A DNA stretch of 64,000 bases, from NCBI RefSeq assembly GCF_902167145.1, contig NC_050096.1:85556683-85620682 (forward strand), given 5' to 3'. The position numbers and the translations under genes were made by a program. This document shows, piece by piece, positions 43,872 through 56,604 of the stretch. The stretch is from Zea mays. Lineage: Eukaryota; Streptophyta; Magnoliopsida; Poales; Poaceae. Within the stretch, counting starts at the first letter, position 1; each line of letters begins with the position of its first letter. Below the pieces are notes generated by a model. That model saw only the letters and a list, made by a program, of their open reading frames with translations. It had not been told where the DNA came from and did no database searches.

Positions 43872-46800
43872 GTTTATGCATCCGGGGGCTTAAGTTGGAT
43901 ACTCGACAGCGGGTGCACAAACCACATGACAGGGGAGAAAAGGATGTTCTCCTCATATGAGAAAAACCAAGATCCCCAACGAGCGATCACATTCGGGGAT
44001 GGAAATCAAGGTTTGGTCAAAGGATTGGGTAAAATTGCTATATCACCTGACCATACCATTTCAAATGTTTTTCTTGTAGATTCTTTAGATTACAATTTGC
44101 TTTCCGTATCCCAATTATGTCAAATGGGCTACAACTGTCTATTCACTGATGTAGGTGTCACTGTCTTTAGAAGAAGTGATGATTCAATAGCATTTAAGGG
44201 AGTGTTAGAGGGTCAGCTATACTTGGTAGATTTTGATAGAGCTGAACTCGACACTTGCTTAATTGCTAAGACTAACATGGGTTGGCTCTGGCACCGCCGA
44301 CTAGCCCATGTTGGGATGAAGAATCTTCACAAGCTTCAAAAGGGAGAACACATTTTAGGATTAACAAATGTTCATTTTGAGAAAGACAGGGTTTGTAGCG
44401 CATGCCAGGCGGGAAAGCAAGTTGGAGCCCATCATCCACACAAGAACATCATGACGACCGACAGGCCGCTTGAGCTACTCCACATGGATCTATTCGGCCC
44501 GATTGCTTACATAAGCATCGGCGGGAGTAAGTATTGTCTTGTAATAGTGGATGATTATTCTCGCTTCACTTGGGTATTCTGTTTACAGGAAAAATCTCAA
44601 ACCCAAGAGACCTTGAAGGGATTCTTGAGACGGGCTCAAAATGAGTTCGGCTTAAGGATCAAGAAAATTAGAAGCGACAACGGGACGGAGTTCAAGAACT
44701 CTCAAATTGAAGGCTTTCTTGAGGAGGAGGGCATCAAGCATGAGTTCTCTTCTCCCTACACCCCTCAACAAAATGGTGTAGTGGAGAGGAAGAATCGAAC
44801 TCTATTGGACATGGCAAGAACCATGCTTGATGAGTACAAGACACCGGACCGGTTTTGGGCCGAAGCTGTTAACACCGCCTGCTACGCCATCAACCGGTTA
44901 TATCTTCACCGAATCCTCAAGAAAACATCCTATGAACTCCTAACCGGTAAAAAGCCCAACATTTCATACTTTAGAGTTTTTGGTATCAAATGCTTTATTC
45001 TTGTTAAAAGAGGTAGAAAATCTAAATTTGCTCCTAAAACTGATGAAGGCTTTTTACTAGGATATGACTCAAACACAAGGGCATATAGGGTCTTTAACAA
45101 GTCCTCAGGACTTGTTGAAGTCTCTTGTGACGTTGTGTTTGATGAGACTAACGGCTCTCAAGTAGAGCAAGTTGATCTTGATGAGATAGGTGAAGAACAG
45201 GCTCCATGCATAGCGCTAAGGAACATGTCCATTGGGGATATGTGTCCTAAGGAATCCAAAGAGCCTCCACATGCACAAGATCAACCATCCTCCTCCACTC
45301 AAGCATCTCCACCAACTCAAAATGAGGATGAGGCTCAAGTTGATGAAATAGAAGATCAAGAAAATGAGCCACCTCAAGATAATGGCAATGATCAAGGGGG
45401 AGATACAAATGATCAAGAAAAGGAGGATGAGGAAGAGCAAAGGCCGCCACACCCAAGAGTCCACCAAGCAATCCAACGAGATCACCCCGTAGACACCATC
45501 CTCGGCGACATCCATAAGGGGGTAACTACTAGATCTCGTGTTGCACATTTTTGTGAACATTACTCGTTTGTTTCCTCTATTGAGCCTCATAGGGTAGAGG
45601 AAGCACTCCAAGATTCGGATTGGGTGGTGGCAATGCAAGAGGAGCTCAACAACTTCACTAGAAATGAGGTATGGCATTTGGTTTCACGTCCTAACCAAAA
45701 TGTTGTAGGAACCAAATGGGTCTTCTGCAACAAGCAAGATGAGCATGGTGTGGTGACAAGGAACAAAGCTCGACTTGTGGCCAAGGGATACTCCCAAGTC
45801 GAAGGTTTGGATTTCGGTGAAACCTATGCACCCGTAGCTAGGCTTGAGTCAATTCACATATTATTAGCCTATGCTACTTACCATGGCTTTAAGCTTTATC
45901 AAATGGACGTGAAAAGTGCTTTCCTCATGGACCAATCAAGGAAGAGGTCTATGTTGAGCAACCTCCCGGCTTTGAAGACAGTAAGTACCCTAACCATGTC
46001 TATAGGCTCTCTAAGGCGCTTTATGGGCTCAAGCAAGCCCCAAGAGCATGGTATGAATGCCTTAGAGATTTCCTCATTGCTAATGGCTTCAAAGTCGGAA
46101 AAGCCGATCCTACACTCTTTACTAAAACTCTTGAAAATGACTTGTTTGTATGCCAAATTTATGTTGATGATATTATATTTGGGTCTACTAACGAGTCTAC
46201 ATGTGAAGAGTTTAGTAGGATTATGACACAGAAATTCGAGATGTCTATGATGGGGGAGTTGAAGTATTTCTTAGGATTCCAAGTAAAGCAACTCCAAGAG
46301 GGCACCTTCATTAGCCAAACGAAGTACACTCAAGACATTCTAAACAAGTTTGGGATGAAGGATGCCAAGCCCATCAAGACTCCCATGGGAACAAATGGGC
46401 ATCTCGACCTCGACACGGGAGGTAAGTCCGTGGATCAAAAGGTATATCGGTCGATGATTGGTTCATTGCTTTATTTATGTGCATCTCGACCGGATATTAT
46501 GCTGTCCGTTTGCATGTGTGCAAGATTCCAATCCGACCCTAAGGAATCCCACCTTACGGCCGTTAAACGAATCTTGAGATATTTGGCTTATACTCCTAAG
46601 TTTGGGCTTTGGTACCCTCGGGGATCCACATTTGGTTTGATTGGTTATTCGGATGCCGATTGGGCGGGGTGTAAGATTAACAGGAAGAGCACATCAGGGA
46701 CTTGCCAGTTCTTGGGAAGATCCTTGGTGTCTTGGGCTTCAAAGAAACAAAATTCGGTCGCTCTTTCTACCGCCGAAGCCGAGTACATTGCCGCAGGCCA

Positions 46801-47116
46801 TTGTTGCGCGCAACTACTTTGGATGAGGCAAACCCTGCGGGACTACGGTTACAAATTAACCAAAGTCCCTTTGCTATGTGATAATGAGAGTGCAATTAAA
46901 ATGGCCGACAATCCCGTCGAGCATAGCCGCACTAAGCACATAGCCATTCGGTATCATTTTCTTAGAGATCACCAACAAAAGGGAGATATCGAGATTGCCT
47001 ACATTAATACTAAAGATCAATTAGCCGATATCTTTACCAAGCCCCTTGATGAACAAACTTTTACCAAACTTAGGCATGAGCTCAATATTCTTGATTCCCG
47101 CAACTTCTTTTGTTAG
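43872..47116 (+). pseudogene. Ji pol with one frameshift in reverse transcriptase
   Basis: The frame opens after a TAG at 43869-43871 and reads the protease ([10 protein letters not shown]), GAG-pre-integrase ([15 protein letters not shown]), integrase core ([30 protein letters not shown]) and an acidic linker of about 90 residues near 45180-45480. Reverse transcriptase follows up to [11 protein letters not shown] one-base deletion near 45925 shifts the frame. The second half continues in another frame with [11 protein letters not shown] (about 46163), RNase H and the terminal [12 protein letters not shown], with the stop at 47114-47116. No other break was seen. The single indel makes the copy unable to make RT, though its LTRs suggest recent activity. 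Confidence 0.92.
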
Positions 47117-47950
47117 ATTGCACACATAGCTCATTTATATACTTTTGATCATATCTCTTTTATATGCTATGACTAATGTGTTTTCAAAGTCTATTTCAAA
47201 CCAAGTCATAGGTACATTGAAAGGGAATTGGAGTCTTTGGCGAAGATAAAGGCTTCTACTCCGTAACTCATACTTCGCCATCACTCCAAGCAACTCTCTA
47301 TTCTTTAGGGAGAAATGAGCATCAAAGAAAAGGACTTCGCCTTTGGTATAATCTTAACTCACTTATTTATGACCAAAGGGGAAGATAGCACTTCAAGGGC
47401 TCTAATGATTCCGTTTTTGGCGATTCATACCAAAAAGGGGGAGAAATGAGCCCAAAGCAAAAGGACCGCACCACCACCAATTTCAAAAACTTAGTGTTCT
47501 CCAAGAAGTATTTATCAATTGGTATCCTATTGTGTTCAAAAGAGGGAGAAAGTAGTATTTCAAAAATGATATATCAAAACCCTCTTGAACACTAAGAGGA
47601 GGATCTCCTTTAGGGGGAGTTTTTGTTTAGTCAAAGGAAAAGCATTTGAAACATGGGGAGAAAATTTCAAATCTTGAAAATGCTTTGCAAAATCCTATTC
47701 ATTTACCTTTGACCATTTGCAAAAGAACTTTGAAAAGTATTTACAAAAGAATTTGCAAAAACACAACATGTGGTGCAAACGTGGTCCAAAATGTTATATA
47801 AGAAAGAAACAATCCATGCATTTCTTGTAAGTATTTATATTGGCTCAAATCCAAGCAACCTTTACACTTACATTATGCAAACTAGTTCAATTATGCACTT
47901 CTATATTTGCTTTGGTTTGTGTTGGCATCAATCACCAAAAAGGGGGAGAT
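47117..47950 (+). other. 3' untranslated region and polypurine tract of Ji
   Basis: No coding frame. G-rich tract-like motifs occur at about 47434, 47612 and, as the functional tract AAAAAGGGGGAGAT, at 47937-47950 next to the 3' LTR. Confidence 0.88.
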
Positions 47951-49257
47951 TGAAAGGGAATTAGGCTTACACCTAGTCCCTAATTAATTTTGGTGGTTGA
48001 ATTGACCAACACAAATAATTGGACTAACTAGTTTGCCCAAGTGTACAGATTATACAGGTGTAAAAGGTTCACACTCAGCCAATAAAAAGACCAAGTTTTG
48101 GATTCAACATAGGAGCAAAGGGGCAACCGAAGGCACCCCTGGTCTGGCGCACCGGACTGTCCGGTGTGCCACCGGACATGTCCGGTGCACCAGGGGGACT
48201 CAGACTTAAACTCGCTACCTTCGGGAATTTCCGGAGGCAACTCGGCTATAATTCACCGGACTGTCCGGTGTACACCGGACAGTGTCCGGTGCGCCAAGGG
48301 AGGTCAGCCTCAGGAACTCGCCTGCTTCGGGAAACTCCAACGGCTAGTCCACTATAATTCACCGGACTGTCCGGTGTGCACCGGACTGTCCGGTGCGACT
48401 CCAGAGCAACGGCTATCTCCGCGCCAACGGCTCTCTGCCGCGCATTTAATGCGCGCTCTGCGCGCGCAGATGGCAGGCGTGCCCATACTGGCACACCGGA
48501 CAAGGAACAGTAGATGTCCGGTGTGCACCGGACACCCAGGCGGGCCCACAAGTCAGAAGCTCCAACGGTCAGAATCCAACGGCAGTGATGACGTGGCAGG
48601 GGGCACCGGACTGTCCGGTGTGCACCGGACTGTCCGGTGCGCCTTCGAGCAGACAGCCTCCCAACGGCCACTTTTGGTGGTTGGGGCTATAAATACCCCA
48701 ACCACCCCACCATTCATTGCATCCAAGTTTTTCCACTTCCCAACTACTACAAGAGCTCTAGCATTCAATTTTAGACACTCCAAAGAGATCAAATCCTCTC
48801 CAATTCCACTCAAGCCTTTAGTGACTAGCGAGAGAGATTTGCCGTGTTCTTTTGAGCTCTTGCGCTTGGATCGCTTTCTTTCTTTCTCACTTGTTCTTGT
48901 GATCAAAACTCAATTGTAACCAAGGCAAGAGGCACCAATTGTGTGGTGGCCCTTGCGGGGAAGTTTTGTTCCCGTTTGATTGAGAAGAAGAAAAGCTCAC
49001 TCGGTCCGAGAGACCGTTTGAGAGAGGGAAGGGTTGAAAGAGACCCGGCCTTTGTGGCCTCCTCAACGGGGAGTAGGTTTGCGAGAACCGAACCTCGGTA
49101 AAACAAATCCGCGTGTCACACTCTTTTTGTTTGCGATTTGTTTTGCCCCCTCTCTCGCGGACTCGTTTATATTTCTAACGCTAACCCGGCTTGTAGTTGT
49201 GTTTATATTTGTAAATTTCAGTTTCGCCCTATTCACCCCCCCTCTAGGCGACTATCA
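47951..49257 (+). repeat. 3' LTR of Ji
   Basis: 1307 bp. It contains the additional palindrome units lacking in the 5' LTR (about 48258-48285, 48450-48460 and 48606-48635). TATA box at about 48687-48699. Confidence 0.95.
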
Positions 49258-51981
49258 TAGACCCCTTTGGATACCAGATCCTGAAGCAAGGTGTAGCGAC
49301 TAAATATCTAAGAATTCACTTCACGGCCACTAGGTGACACTCCCTTGGATCGGATTGAAATCTAGCACACATGCATACGCTAAGCATAATATCCGGTCTA
49401 CTAGCACATAAATAAAGTAAAGACCCTATCATAGACCGGTATGCCTTTTGATCAACGGACTTACCTCCTTTGTTGAGGTCGGTGTGTCCGTCGGTTCCCA
49501 TTGGAGTCTTTGCGGGCTTGGCATCCTTCATCCCAAACCGCTTGATCAAGTCTTGTGTGTACTTCGTTTGGGAGATGAAGGTGCCATCCTTGAGTTGCTT
49601 CACTTGGAACCCAAGGAAATAGCTTAACTCGCCCATCATCGACATCTCAAACTTTTGAGTCATCACCCTGCTAAACTCTTCACAAGGCTTATGGTTAGTA
49701 GAACCAAATATTATGTCATCGACATAAATTTGGCACACAAAAAGATCACCATCACAAGTCTTAGTAAAAAGAGTTGGATCGGCTTTCCCAACCTTGAAAT
49801 CATTAGCAATTAAAAAGTCTCTAAGGCATTCATACCATGCTCTTGGGGCTTGCTTAAGTCCATAGAGCGCCTTAGAGAGCTTACACACGTGGTCGGGGTA
49901 CCGTTCATCCTCGAAGCCAGGGGGTTGCTCAACGTATACCTCATCCTTGATTGGCCCGTTGAGGAAGGCGCTCTTCACATCCATTTGGAACAACCTGAAA
50001 GAATGGTGAGTAGCATAGACTAACAATATGTGAATTGACTCTAGCCTAGCCATAGGAGAAAAAGTCTCCTCAAAGTCCAAACCTGCGACTTGGGCATAAC
50101 CTTTTGCCACAAGTCGTGCCTTGTTCCTTGTCACCACCTCGTGCTCGTCTTGTTTGTTGCGGAACACCCACTTGGTTCCCACAACATTTTGCTTGGGACG
50201 AGGCACCAGGGTCCAAACTTCATTTCTCTTGAAGTTGTTGAGCTCCTCTTGCATGGCCAACACCCAGTCCGGATCTAGCAAGGCCTCTTCTACCCTGAAA
50301 GGCTCAATAGAAGAGACAAAGGAGTAATGCTCACAAAAATTAACCAATCTAGAATGAGTAGTTACTCCCAAGATTATGTCACCCAATATTTGGTCGACAG
50401 GATGATTCCTTTGAATCGTCGCTCGAACTTGGGTTGGAGGTGTCGGTTGCGCTTCTTCCTCTATCACATGAACATCTTGTGCTCCCCCTTGATCACACGC
50501 CTCTTCTTGATGAACCTGTTCATCGTCTTGAGTTGGGGGATGCACCATTGTTGAGGAAGAAGGTTGACCTTGCTCCTTTTGTTCCTGTGGTCGTACATCA
50601 CCAATCGCCATGGTACGTATTTCGGCTATCGGAACATCTTCTTCATCTACATCATCAAGATCAACAACTTGCTCTCTTGGAGAGCCATTAGTCTCATCAA
50701 ATACAACGTCGCTAGAGACTTCAACCAAACCCGATGATTTGTTGAAGACCCTATACGCCTTTGTATTTGAGTCATAACCTAACAAAAACCCTTCTACAGC
50801 TTTGGGAGCAAACTTAGAATTTCTACCTTTCTTCACTAGAATGTAACATTTGCTCCCAAATACACGAAAGTAAGACACATTGGGTTTGTTACCGGTTAGA
50901 AGCTCATATGAAGTCTTCTTGAGGAGGCGATGAAGGTAGACCCGGTTTATGGCATGGCAAGCCGTGCTCATGGCTTCTGTCCAAAACCGTTCGGGCGTCT
51001 TGAATTCACCAAGCATCGTCCTCGCCATGTCTAGTAGCGTCCTGTTCTTCCTCTCTACCACGCCATTTTGCTGTGGTGTGTAGGGAGCGGAGAACTCATG
51101 CTTGATTCCTTCCTCCTCAAGGTACTCCTCCACTTGAAAGTTCTTGAACTCGGACCCATTGTCGCTCCTTATCTTCTTCACTTTGAGCTCAAACTCGTTT
51201 TGGGCTCTCCTTAGGAAGCGCTTGAGGGTCCCTTGGGTTTTAGATTTATCCTGCAAAAAGAATACCCAAGTGAAGCGGGAAAAATCATCAACTATAACAA
51301 GACCATACTTACTTCCTCCTATGCTTAGATAGGCGATGGGTCCGAAGAGGTCCATATGAAGTAACTCCAGGGGTCTTGATGTTGTCATCACATTTTTGGC
51401 ATGATGAGAGCTTCCCATCTGTTTACCTGCTTGACAAGCTGCACAAGGTCTATCTTTTTCGAAAGTTACATTAGTTAGACCTATCACGTGTTCTCCCTTT
51501 AGAAGCTTGTGAAGGTTCTTCATCCCCACATGTGCTAAACGGCGATGCTACAGCCAGCCCATGCTAGTCTTAGCAATTAAGCATGCATCTAGACCGGCCT
51601 CCTCTTTTGCAAAATCAACTAAATAAAGTTTGTCATCTAGTACACCCTTAAAAGCTAATGAACCATCACTTCTTCTAAAGACAGACACATCTTCATTTGT
51701 GAATAAACAGTTATATCCCATATTACAGAGTTGACTCACAAACAACAAGTTATATCCAAGCGACTCAACTAAGAACACATTAGAAATAGAGTGCTCGGAT
51801 GAAATAGCAATTTTTCCTAACCCTTTCACCTTGCCTTGGTTCCCATCACCGAATATGATTGAATCTTGGGGATCCTTGTTCTTGACGTAGGAAGAGAACA
51901 TCCTCTTTTCCCCCGTCATGTGGTTTGTGCATCCGCTGTCGATAATCCAGCTTGAGCCCCCGGATGCATAAACCTGCAAGG
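49258..51981 (-). pseudogene. Opie-B pol, right of the Ji insertion
   Basis: Minus-strand reading: protease [10 protein letters not shown] near 51920, GAG-pre-integrase, integrase ([27 protein letters not shown]) and reverse transcriptase ([23 protein letters not shown]), in one frame. In-frame stops are at 51548-51550 (a tryptophan codon in Opie-A) and 49316-49318 (an arginine codon in Opie-A). The frame then meets the Ji insertion at 49257. Confidence 0.92.
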
Positions 51982-51986
51982 CAAAT

Positions 51987-54365
51987 TTAGGCTTGGGTCT
52001 TAGGTACCCAACTCATGTTGGGTCCTACAAGGTTAGTTACAATAGTCTTAGGGACCCAGATGCAAGTCTTGTCTCCCTTACATTTGGCCCCTAATTTCCT
52101 AGCAATTACCTTCTTATCCTTTCTATAAATAGCAAAGGAAGCATTGCAAGCATAATAAATTGTAGAAGGTTCATCCATTACTTTCCTAGGAACATGAACA
52201 ATATTTCTTCTAGGCATATAATGAACAACATTTTTCCTAGCCAAATTTCTATCATGCATAATAGAAGAACTAGAAGCAATCATGGCATGAGAATCAAAAG
52301 CATCATAACTTCTATAACCATTCCTAGAATGTCTCCTATCATGATACATGAAAGCATGGTTCTTTTGAGCACTACTAGCCATAGGGGCCTTCCCTTTCTC
52401 CTTGGCGGAGATGGAAGCTTTATGGCTTGTTAAGTTCTTAACTTCCCTCTTGAAGCCAAGACCATCCTTAATTGAGGGGTGTCTACCAATCGTGTAGGCA
52501 TCCCTTGCAAATTTTAGTTTCTCAAATTCACTTTTGCTAGTCTTAAGTTGGCCATTAAGACTAGCCACTTCATCATTCAATTTAGAAATTGAAACTAGAT
52601 GTTCACTACAAGCATCAACATTAAAATCTTTACACCTATTACAAATTGCAACATGTTCTACACAAGATGTTGATTTATTAGCTATTTCTAACTTAGGATT
52701 CAAATCATCATTTATGCTCTTTAAGCTAGAAATAGAGTCATGGCATGTAGACAATTCACAAGAAAGCATTTCATTCCTTTTAATTTCTAAAGCAAGGGAT
52801 TTTTGTGCCTCTACAAACTTATCATGTTCTTCATACAAAAGATCCTCTTGCTTTTCTAATAACCTATTCTTATCATTCAATGCATCAATTAATTCATTTA
52901 TCTTATCAACCTTAGTTCTATCTAGGCCCTTGAATAAACATGAATAGTCTATTTCATCATCGCTAGATTCTTCATCACTCGAGGAAGCGTAAGTTATAGT
53001 ATCACGAGTGCTTACCTTCTTTTCCCTTGCCATGAGGCAGGTGTGATGCTCGTTGGGGAAGAGGGCCGACTTGTTGAAGGCGGTGGCGGTGAGTCCTTTG
53101 TTGTCGGAGTCGGACAATGAACAATCCGAGTCCCACTCCTTTCCAAGGTGTGCCTCGCCCTTAGCCTTCTTGTAAGCCTTCTTTTCCCTCTTGTTCCCTT
53201 GTTCCTGATCACTATCATTATCGGGACAATTAGCGATAAAATGACCAATCTTACCACATTTGAAGCATGATCGTTTCCCTTTCGTTTTGGTCTTGTTGGG
53301 ATGCTCCTTGCGACCCCTTAGCGCCGTCTTGAAACGCTTGATGATGAGGGCCATCTCTTCCTCATTGAGCCCCGTTGCCTCAACTTGTGCCACCTTGCTA
53401 GGTAGCGCCTCCTTGCTCCTCGTTGCTTTGAGAGCAATGGTTTGAGGCTATTGGATTGGGCCATTCAACGCATCATCAATGTATCTAGCCTCCTTGATCA
53501 TCATCCGCCCGCTTACGAACTTTCCAAGTATCTCCTCGGGCGTCATCTTGGTGTACCTAGGATTCTCACGAATATTGTTCACAAGATGTGGATCAAGGAC
53601 AGTAAAAGACCTTAGCATTAGGCGGACGACGTCGTGGTCCGTCCATCGCGTGCTTCCATAGCTCCTTATTTTGTTGACGAGGGTCTTTAGCCGGTTGTAT
53701 GTTTGGGTTGGCTCCTCGCCCCTGATCATAGCGAATCTCCCAAGTTCGCCCTCCACCAACTCCATCTTGGTGAGCATGGTGACGTCGTTCCCCCCATGTG
53801 AGATTTTGAGGGTGTCCCAAATCTGCTTGGCGTTATCCAAGCCGCTCACCTTATGGTATTCATCCCTGCACAATGAAGCTAGAAGAACATTAGTAGCTTG
53901 TGCATTTTTGTGAATTTGCTCATTAATGAACATGGGACTATCCGTACTATCAAAGTGCATTCCATTTTCTACTATCTCCCATATACTTGGATGGAGAGAG
54001 AACAAGTGACTACGCATTTTGTGACTCCAAAATCCGTAGTCCTCTCCATCAAAATGGGGAGGTTTACCAAGGGGAATGGAAAGCAAATGAGCATTGGAAC
54101 TTTGCGGAATACGAGAATAATCAAAGGAAAAGTTTGAATTAACCGTCTTCTTTTTCTCGTAGTTGTTGTCGTCATCCTTTTGGGAAGAGGAAGATTCGTC
54201 GCTGTCGTAGTAGACTATCTCCTTGATGCGCCTTGTTTTCTTCTTCCTCCCGTCTTTTCTTTTGTGGCCCGAGCCTGAGTCAGTAGGCTTGTCATCCTTT
54301 GGATCATTGATGAAGGACTCCTTCTCCTTATCATTGACCACCATCCCCTTGCCCTTAGGATCCAT
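51987..54365 (-). pseudogene. Opie-B gag with one premature stop
   Basis: Starts MDPKGKGMVVNDKEKE at 54365. It keeps one frame throughout but has a stop at 53448-53450, after the capsid domain and before the zinc knuckle (CFKCGKIGHFIANC near 53265). The tail retains the coiled coil and the CNRCKDFNVDACSEH motif. Any product would be a capsid fragment of about 305 residues. Confidence 0.92.
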
Positions 54366-54400
54366 CTCTTCGGGCGATTAGTCCCTTTCTTGAAGAGAAC

Positions 54401-54413
54401 GGCTCTGATACCA
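54401..54413 (-). promoter_or_regulatory. Primer-binding site of Opie-B
   Basis: TGGTATCAGAGCC on the minus strand just inside the 5' LTR. Confidence 0.88.
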
Positions 54414-54415
54414 AT

Positions 54416-55787
54416 TGAGAGCACCTAGAGGGGGGTGAATAGGTGATCCTGTAAAACTTGAACTTTAATGCCACAAAACTTTGGTTAGGAGTTAGCACAA
54501 TAAAGCAAAGTGGCTAGAGAAGAGTTCTTGCAAGACACGATAACCACAAGAAGATCAACACAGATAGACAAAGTGGTTTATCCCATGGTTCGGCCAAGTC
54601 CAACACTTGCCTACTCCACGTTGTGGCGTCCCAACGGACGAGGGTTGCAATCAACCCCTCTCAAGCGGTCCAACGACCCACTTGAATACCACGGTGTTTT
54701 GCTTTTTACTATATCCCACTTGCGAGGAATCTCCACAACTTGGAGCCTCTCGCCCTTACAATATGATGTTCACAAAGAACCACGGAGAAAGGGAGGGATG
54801 AGCAACGCACACAAGACACAAAATCAAAACGACAATACGCACACAAGTCACAACACGAGCTCTCAACACAACTCAAAGAGTTCTCTACTCAAATGGAGCT
54901 CTAGTTGCTATCACAAAGAATCGAATGCGCGGAATTGAAGTCTTGGTGCTTAGGAATGCTTGGTGTGCTCCTCCATGCGCCAAGGGGTCCCTTTTATAGC
55001 CCCAAGGCAGCTAGGAGCCGTTGAGAGCATTCCAGGAAGGCAATTCTTGCCTTATGTGGCCTGGCGCACCGGACAGTCCGGGGCACCACCGGACACTGTC
55101 CGGTGCGGATTTCTTTCCTTCTTTGGTGAAGCCGACCGTTGGCGGTTCAGAGCCGTTGGCGCACCGGACACTGTCCGATGCACACCGGACAGTCTGGTGC
55201 CCCCTTCTGACCGTTGGCTCTGCCACGCGTCGCGCGCGGATTACGCGACCAACCGTTGGTCGGGCCGACTGTTGGCTCACCGGACAGTCCGGTGCACCAC
55301 CGGACAGTCCGGTGATTTATAGCCGTACGCCGCCGTCGAAGTCCCGAGAGCAGCCAGTTTGACTGAACCAGCCTGGCGCACCGGACACTGTCCGGTGCAC
55401 CACCGGACAGTCCGGTGCACCCAGACCGAGCAGCCTTTTGGCTGTACACAGCCAACTTCTCCAAAATTGTTTCTCCTATTTCTAGCACTTACACACAATA
55501 CATTAGTCTTCAAAACAATGTACTAAGTCTCAAAACATACCTTTAATCTTGATTTGCACTTCTTGAGTCCTTGGCACAATTTAACACTTAGTCACTTATG
55601 TTGGACACTTAGGGGGTGTTTGTTTGAGATTATAATCTATCCAGATTATATAATCTAACAACTTTTGAACTAAGAGTTAGTTCAAAAATTGTTGGATTAT
55701 ATAATCTAGGTGGATTATAATCCCAAACAAACACCCCCTTAATCACCAAAATACTTAGAAATGGCCTAAGGGCACATTTCCCTTTCA
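54416..55787 (-). repeat. 5' LTR of Opie-B, containing a MITE
   Basis: 1372 bp including the MITE and its duplicated TTA; about 1242 bp without them. The palindrome block is at 55068-55425. Confidence 0.93.
55612..55738. mobile_element. Palindromic PIF/Harbinger MITE in the Opie-B LTR
   Basis: A 127-bp, almost fully self-complementary element with ends GGGGGTGTTTGTTTG and CAAACAAACACCCCC, flanked by TTA (55609-55611 and 55739-55741). The sister LTR at about 38530 reads GACACTTAATCACC with no insert, which is a direct empty-site proof. Confidence 0.97.
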
Positions 55788-56604
55788 CTTGGCTGAGGGT
55801 GTTGAGTGTGTGTGGAGAGGGAGAGGGTAGCTGGGTGTATTTATAGCTGGGTGTATGTGGTGTAGCACAGTGAAGTTTACTGTTGGTGAGAATAGTGACG
55901 AATGAATCGTCTGACTTAATATGAACAGGAGAGTTATAGGCAGAATATGGGACAAGAGTATTTTGGGAGTTTTCTAGAATATGAACCATGCTTAAGGGAT
56001 GACATGGTTGGATAGGGAATAGTTTGACAAGAATTTTCGAAACAAGAATGACTGAAATCTGAGTTTGGATGGAGGAGTTTTGGATTTTATAATCATAGGG
56101 AGAAAAAGAAAAGGAAAGGAATATTCTTGGAATATTCTAGAATTTGAATATTTAGAGATATTTGGAAAATCAAAAATACAAATGTATTTTTGAGCGGGGT
56201 GCGAGGAATTATTTTTGGGCTTTTCTTGGGCAGAGGTTTATGTTGGTGGAAATTGTTCCTACCTACTGTGTCACATCAGACAGCAGTGAGGCGGGACCCA
56301 AATAGCTAGAATGATGTGGTATTCTGGTCCGAGTGGGCTGTGGTATCTTGGGCCAGGTTTTATAGGATTGAAGACGTATCCATACAAACATGGTTTGCCT
56401 TTCTTTTTGGAAGTTTGGCTTGAAAGAATCCCAAAGTTAAGCGTGCTCAACTTGGAGAAATGTAGGATGGGTGACCAGATAGGAAGTTCCCTACTGGAAT
56501 GAAAATCACAGTCACCGGAATTCATATGACTGGAATATGGGTCTGGCTGGTCTTAGGTGGACTGGATAGCATGTTGGATGAGTAGTTGAAATTTGGGGTG
56601 ATCG

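Larger units (their letters stand above)
39859..49257 (+). mobile_element. Ji-like Sirevirus, complete and very young
   Basis: A 9399-bp plus-strand element with a perfect target duplication TAGAC (39854-39858 and 49258-49262). LTRs are at 39859-41119 and 47951-49257. The LTRs differ at only about 6-8 positions by eye, but also by three indels of palindrome units. Gag is intact; pol has a single one-base deletion. It interrupts the RNase H region of Opie-B in the opposite orientation. The family call rests on the LTR start TGAAAGGGAATTAGGCTTAC and on Gag. Confidence 0.95.
37351..55787 (-). mobile_element. Opie-like Sirevirus, copy B, interrupted by a Ji element
   Basis: LTRs are at 37351-38582 and 54416-55787 (the latter with a MITE). 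The target duplication CTTGG is perfect (37346-37350 and 55788-55792). Without nested DNA it is about 8.9 kb, like Opie-A. I count about 40 substitutions in about 1.23 kb between its LTRs, plus an 11-bp and a 20-bp indel, so it is older than Opie-A. Gag has one stop and pol at least three. Confidence 0.94.
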
